A stretch of 64,000 nucleotides of DNA from Flavonifractor sp. An10 (GTDB taxonomy: Bacteria; Bacillota; Clostridia; Oscillospirales; Oscillospiraceae): assembly GCF_002161215.1 (NCBI RefSeq), contig NZ_NFMB01000004.1:186001-250000 (forward strand), given 5' to 3'. The notes beneath the pieces were generated by a model, which worked only from the letters and a program-made list of their open reading frames with translations, searched no databases and had not been told where the DNA came from. Positions within the stretch are counted from its first letter, which is position 1. Each line of letters starts with the position of its first letter. The translations under genes were made by a program, and so were the position numbers. Below are positions 60,436 through 64,000 of this stretch, in pieces.

Positions 60436-60624
60436 CTAAATCTGAAACCGCCGGATGCAGGTCAGGAGCGTAACGCACAGTTCCTGATACACGTCCTCGT
60501 CAAAGAGCCCGTTCACCACCGACTCCTTCATCAGAAGGGGCTGGTAGAGTGACAAAAGTTTCTCCTGCGCTCGCTGATCCCCGGCCTGCGCCCGGAGCAG
60601 CAGTTCCTTAAAGTTCAAGCCCAT
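60436..60624 (-). CDS. Conjugative-transposon helix-turn-helix protein
   Basis: 62 aa from the ATG at 60624 (a GTG at 60627 is adjacent). Sequence MGLNFKELLLRAQAGDQRAQ then EKLLSLYQPLLMKESVVNGL and FDEDVYQELCVTLLTCIRRF is typical of the small HTH_16 proteins of Tn916-like elements (Orf8 position). They help the neighbouring sigma-like protein regulate transfer genes. Its start overlaps the sigma gene's end. Confidence 0.75.
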   Translation of the reverse strand: MGLNFKELLLRAQAGDQRAQEKLLSLYQPLLMKESVVNGLFDEDVYQELCVTLLTCIRRFQI

Positions 60625-61015
60625 CACCTCGTAGCATCTCTCTGATCTTATAGATCACTCGGTAATAAGCGGCGGTCACACCCTTGTAAGTCAGGCCAAG
60701 TTCAGCGGCCAACTCGGTGAACGTCCGCTCGTCCAGGACATGAGCGTAGAAGATGTAGCGGTCCCGTTTCTCGATCTGGCGGAGGATCTGCTCCAACCCG
60801 ATGGTATCAAACTGCGTGGGAGAATTGAAGTAGACGTCCACCGTGATCAGGCCGGGAATGTCCTGCCAGGAGTCATCAAAGCACTCGTGGTCACAGACCC
60901 GGCTTCTGATACGGAAGAGGTCGATCTTTCTCCGCTGGATGGCCGTCTTTAGATACCGGGTGAATTGATTTTGCAGGATGTTGGACTCACCCTGCCCGTT
61001 GTTCCGAAAATTCAA
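60608..61015 (-). CDS. Tn916-type sigma-70 family regulator
   Basis: 135 aa. TTG start at 61015, 7 nt after AGGAGGG. Region 4-like C-terminus: ERTFTELAAELGLTYKGVTA then AYYRVIYKIREML; the N-terminal half (RYLKTAIQRRKIDLFRIRSR) is basic. The size and layout match the sigma-like regulators (Orf7 position) of conjugative transposons. It overlaps the HTH gene that follows by about 17-20 bp. Confidence 0.8.
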   Translation of the reverse strand: MNFRNNGQGESNILQNQFTRYLKTAIQRRKIDLFRIRSRVCDHECFDDSWQDIPGLITVDVYFNSPTQFDTIGLEQILRQIEKRDRYIFYAHVLDERTFTELAAELGLTYKGVTAAYYRVIYKIREMLRGDGLEL

Positions 61016-61162
61016 ATGGTTTCCCTCCTATGCACCAAAGTTTTGCAAAACTTTGATAGCACGGGAGGGCCACGGCATCCGGCGGTGCCCCAATTTAGGA
61101 GGCGAAAATCGTCCGGCTCGCACCGTCAATTCTTACAGCATCCGCATGACGCACCTCACAGT

Positions 61163-61780
61163 TTACTCGATTTGAATGGACACGCTCCCGGTCACGCCCT
61201 CGCCCCAGACACCGAGATAGACGCTTCCGCCGCCCACCTCGATGGTGCCGGAGTAATCCCCGCTCTTGGACAGCAGGAGCACCGGGTCCTCAGAGCCGGA
61301 GCGCAGGAAGATGGTGGCCTCCCCCTCTTCGACGGTAAGGGAGCAGGTGACCTCCACCGTATCCCCGGCCTCCCGGTCCAGCGTGGTACCGCCAAAGAGC
61401 AGTTCCGTACCGGAGAAGTCCTCGTAGTCAGCCGCATAGGTGCCGGTGTAGTCGTCCTCGCCCCGGACACGCTCCCCCTGGAGGGAGCGGTCCGGCGTCA
61501 GCGCCCAGGAGCCGGCGGTATCCATCAGCGAGCTGTAGGCGTCCAGAATGGCGTCCTTCACTGAGTCATCCGTCGCGTCGGCCGCGGCGTCGAGGGCTGT
61601 GTCTGTCATATCCGCCAGGGCGCCGGTGACCTGGCCTGTCCCTTCTGCCAGGCCACCCAGAACCGCATCCGTTCCATCCGCCAGGGACTGTAGCATACCG
61701 GAACAGCCGGACAGCAGAAGGGTACAGAGCAGACCGCACAGCAGCAGCGGTGCCCATCTTCTTTCTCGTTTTTCTTTCAT
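61163..61780 (-). CDS. Lipoprotein encoded with an ABC transporter
   Basis: 205 aa. Signal peptide with lipobox LLSGC (lipid on C26). Then a helical Asp/Ala-rich stretch (residues about 30-80) and a beta-rich domain (ELLFGGTTLDREAGDTVEVT, GDYSGTIEVGGGSVYLGVWG). ATG 61780. It begins right at the end of the upstream permease gene (same operon). Lipoproteins of this kind accompany lantibiotic immunity (LanI) or peptide-export systems. No family match was recognised. Confidence 0.75.
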   Translation of the reverse strand: MKEKRERRWAPLLLCGLLCTLLLSGCSGMLQSLADGTDAVLGGLAEGTGQVTGALADMTDTALDAAADATDDSVKDAILDAYSSLMDTAGSWALTPDRSLQGERVRGEDDYTGTYAADYEDFSGTELLFGGTTLDREAGDTVEVTCSLTVEEGEATIFLRSGSEDPVLLLSKSGDYSGTIEVGGGSVYLGVWGEGVTGSVSIQIE

Positions 61781-62589
61781 TATGTCCTCCTTGCCTGCCG
61801 ACGGCCCCGGCCCTTGGCCTTCTTCGGTTTCACCTGCGCTCCCTTGCTGCTGGGGCGGGACATCAGCAGGAGCACCGCAGTCAAGGCGATGATAGCCCCC
61901 ATGCCCAGAAGGGACAGCGGAATGCTGGGTGCCTGGGTGGCCCCATTGTATTCCTGCATATCAAAGCCGGCCAGCACCAGCGCCGCGGAGAATGGGTAGG
62001 CGGAGAGCAGAAACCCGCTCTTGAAGAACAAAATGCAGTAGCCCAAGAAAAAGGTCAAGATGGAGCCGCCCAGATAGGCGCCCCGCATCTGCCCAAAAAT
62101 CAGGATCATGGGCATACACACCAGGAAGGTGGTCAGCGCCGCGGCCACCACCTGTCCCCCCTGCTGGAGGATCACCCCAGGCGTCAGCCCTGGGAGGCCC
62201 GCCAGCGTCCCTGTGAGCACCGTCACGGCCACGCTGTAAAGGCCGAACAGCAGGGACAGCAGGCCGGTGACCGCCAGCTTGCCCCCCAGGAGCCTGGGGT
62301 AGGACACCGGAACGGTGAGCAGGTTCTTCATGGTGTCGTGGGTGCTCTCCCGGTCGATCAGCCATCCGCCGATCATCACCAGGGAGATGGGGAGAAACAC
62401 CTGGGTGTTGCCCCACACCACATTGGCGAACAGGTGGAGCATATCATAGTTGGGGTCCCGGATCTCCGGGTTCACGATCAGCTGGCTGCCGTACTGCACC
62501 ACCGGACAGAGGGCCAGAGCCACAATGCCCACCAGCAGGATCTGGCACTGCCGCAGCTTCCACCACTCCGTTTGAATCATCTTCCACAT
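61780..62589 (-). CDS. ABC transporter permease (lantibiotic-immunity type), second subunit
   Basis: 269 aa from the ATG at 62589 (MWKMIQTEWWKLRQCQILLV), 8 nt after GAGGAGG; a GTG at 62598 is the alternative. Six hydrophobic segments spread over the length, with a DRESTHDTMKNLLTVPVSYP loop. This is the LanE/LanG-type permease: small, no large outer domain, encoded in pairs with one ATPase. Its stop overlaps the lipoprotein start (A shared). It probably pumps an antimicrobial peptide from the membrane outward. Confidence 0.85.
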   Translation of the reverse strand: MWKMIQTEWWKLRQCQILLVGIVALALCPVVQYGSQLIVNPEIRDPNYDMLHLFANVVWGNTQVFLPISLVMIGGWLIDRESTHDTMKNLLTVPVSYPRLLGGKLAVTGLLSLLFGLYSVAVTVLTGTLAGLPGLTPGVILQQGGQVVAAALTTFLVCMPMILIFGQMRGAYLGGSILTFFLGYCILFFKSGFLLSAYPFSAALVLAGFDMQEYNGATQAPSIPLSLLGMGAIIALTAVLLLMSRPSSKGAQVKPKKAKGRGRRQARRT

Positions 62590-62602
62590 ATGCAACACCT
62601 CC

Positions 62603-63415
62603 TCAAACGCCCTGGCGCTTGTAGACCAGCGCGATCAGGGCCAGAAACACCGCGGCCTCCGCCCCGGTCACCAGAAACGCCTGGGCGGTGGTGACGAAAT
62701 AGGGGCTGACCCGCTCCAAAAGCCCCAGCATCTCGGCACCGGCATTAGAAAAGTCGAGATACTGGAAGTACCACCGGAAGGTCAGCGGCCCAGGGAGCAG
62801 CGTCCCCAGGTTCAGGCCGAAGGGCTGGGTGATGAAGAGGTCGTTCAGGCCGAAGATGTAGTTGACGGCGGTATAGAAAAAGGTGATGATCACGGAGATG
62901 ATGTAGCTCCGGTTCAGCAGCACCACCAGCAGGATACAGGGCAGTGCCCCGGCCCACATCATGATCCCCTGGCCGATGCCCACAAAGAAGAGCCGCCAGA
63001 AGCCCACCGGCTCCCATCCGGCGGCCAACACGATTAACAGAACCACCAGACCACCCACCGCCATGAAGGCGATGGAAAAGAGAAACAGCAGGGCCATCTT
63101 TGCCATGGCCAGGGCCGGCTTGCTCACCGGCACCGTCATCAGGTTTTTCAGCGTGTCATTGTCCTGCTCCTCAAAGAGCAGGTTGGAGGCCAGCACCACC
63201 AGGGCCGGCATGAGCAGCAGATAGGCGCTCATCTGGAACAGGGTGGACATCATGCCGTCCACCGCCTCAGCCCCGCTGGTGAACTCCTGAAAGTCCGGCA
63301 GGAACAGGGCGCATCCCAAAGGGATCAGGGCGGACACGGCAGCGGCGGCAAAGAACAGGGGCTTGCGCCGCAGCTTGGCAAATTCACACCACAGGAGTTT
63401 AAGCAATGCCCTCAC
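62603..63415 (-). CDS. ABC transporter permease (lantibiotic-immunity type), first subunit
   Basis: 270 aa, GTG start at 63415 overlapping the ATPase end by 17 bp. Six hydrophobic segments and the loop FEEQDNDTLKNLMTVPVSKP, which parallels the loop in the other permease (DTMKNLLTVPVSYP), so the two are related subunits. Ends 13 bp before the next permease start. Part of a LanFEG-like operon. Confidence 0.87.
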   Translation of the reverse strand: MRALLKLLWCEFAKLRRKPLFFAAAAVSALIPLGCALFLPDFQEFTSGAEAVDGMMSTLFQMSAYLLLMPALVVLASNLLFEEQDNDTLKNLMTVPVSKPALAMAKMALLFLFSIAFMAVGGLVVLLIVLAAGWEPVGFWRLFFVGIGQGIMMWAGALPCILLVVLLNRSYIISVIITFFYTAVNYIFGLNDLFITQPFGLNLGTLLPGPLTFRWYFQYLDFSNAGAEMLGLLERVSPYFVTTAQAFLVTGAEAAVFLALIALVYKRQGV

Positions 63416-64000
63416 CCCCTGTGATGCGCTTGAAGTAGTTCTCCAGGGTGTCCTCGTAGAGATGGGCGTCGGACACCACCAGCCCCGCCTCCACGAACCG
63501 CCGCACCGCCGCGCCGGTGTCCAGACGGAGATCCCGGACAGTCAGATCCCGTTCATTCTCCACTGTGACGGCCTGGACGCCCATCTCCTGCTGGAGCAGC
63601 TGGGCGGCCACCGGCGCATTGGACACGGTAAAGCGGAGGACTTTCCCGTTTTTCCGCTCCAGCTCCGCCAGGCTCTCCTCCTCCAGGAGGACACCGTGGT
63701 CGATGATCCCGATGTCGTCGGCCAGCAGGGCGATCTCGGAGAGGATGTGGCTGGAGATCAGGATGGTCTTTCCCCGTTCGTCACACAGCGCCCGGATGAA
63801 ATCCCGCACCTCGGCGATGCCGATGGGGTCCAGGCCGTTGATCGGTTCGTCCAGAATCAGCAGCTCCGGGTCGTGCATCACCGCCAGGGCGATGGCCAGC
63901 CGCTGTTTCATGCCCAGGGAGTACTGGGCGTAGCGCTTCTTGTCCCGGTACGGCAGGTTCACCAGCTCCAGCGCCCCCTTGATGTAGTTGGGACTCTTGA
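63399..64000 (-). CDS. ABC transporter ATP-binding protein (cut by window end)
   Basis: About 200 residues in view; the frame stays open to the window edge. Seen: signature SLGMKQRLAIALAVM, Walker B LLILDEPINGLDPIG and H-loop LISSHIL. The ABC-signature is the degenerate SLGMKQ form of the drug/lantibiotic (BcrA/LanF) class, and the C-terminal tail (TVSNAPVAAQLLQQEMGVQA) is the usual extension of that class. It pairs with the two permeases downstream. Walker A lies beyond the window. Probably part of an element-borne immunity or export operon. Confidence 0.9.
   Translation of the reverse strand, partial: KSPNYIKGALELVNLPYRDKKRYAQYSLGMKQRLAIALAVMHDPELLILDEPINGLDPIGIAEVRDFIRALCDERGKTILISSHILSEIALLADDIGIIDHGVLLEEESLAELERKNGKVLRFTVSNAPVAAQLLQQEMGVQAVTVENERDLTVRDLRLDTGAAVRRFVEAGLVVSDAHLYEDTLENYFKRITGGEGIA

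Noticed and set aside
1-64000. CRISPR array or known defence island
   Set aside because: No evenly spaced 25-40 bp repeats with unique spacers and no cas-like or restriction genes were seen.

Overview
The window looks like chromosome from a high-GC, monoderm gut Clostridia, most likely Oscillospiraceae close to Flavonifractor, Lawsonibacter or Pseudoflavonifractor. This is inferred from the high GC, strong AAGGAGG ribosome sites, frequent TTG/GTG starts, many S-layer-homology (SLH) proteins, and Tn916/CTn-type mobile-element genes at both ends. It was not tested by any search.

Layout. 1-760: the end of a large serine recombinase (3' end of a mobile element) abutting tRNA-Leu(CAG). 1013-4336: TetR regulator, oleate hydratase, MerR regulator. 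4464-6503: an ECF sigma factor broken by a frameshift, overlapping a membrane protein that is probably its anti-sigma. 6712-12274 (minus): adaptor, ABC ATPase, MacB-like permease, then a frameshifted SLH protein. 12695-14600 (minus): histidine kinase and a response regulator with an internal deletion. 14749-18471 (minus): an SLH gene cut by an in-frame TAA. 18919-25186 (plus): a second adaptor, ATPase, permease, SLH cassette with the same gene order as the first.

26048-55214 is dominated by four giant SLH paralogues of 1266-1731 aa, three on the minus strand and one on the plus strand. Each is met tail-to-tail by a small gene (about 123-140 aa) whose product begins like a phage tail-fibre N-terminus (LHQW...FLRTDFN..F.KID). 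A GC-rich hairpin terminator sits in each junction. Three of the four small genes have their Shine-Dalgarno locked inside a hairpin. Every minus-strand 'MRNLKR' SLH gene carries the same 5' module: two TGTCTAC-N4-TGTCTAC direct-repeat pairs exactly 86 bp apart flanking a hairpin terminator, 169-170 bp from the start codon. Ordinary housekeeping genes lie between them: murA, a WalJ/YycJ-type hydrolase, rlmH, a phosphoglucomutase, an aldose epimerase, a TIGR04255 protein and pncA-pncB for NAD salvage.

55594-64000 is the start of an integrative element: serine recombinase, XRE repressor, excisionase-like HTH, a replication/transfer-like pair including a RusA-like protein, Tn916-type sigma and HTH regulators, a lipoprotein and a lantibiotic-immunity-type ABC exporter cut by the window end.

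Together the core of the window looks like a cell-surface island: several large wall-bound SLH proteins under a shared cis-regulatory cassette, small partner genes under post-transcriptional control, and two exporters each dedicated to, or co-expressed with, its own SLH protein.
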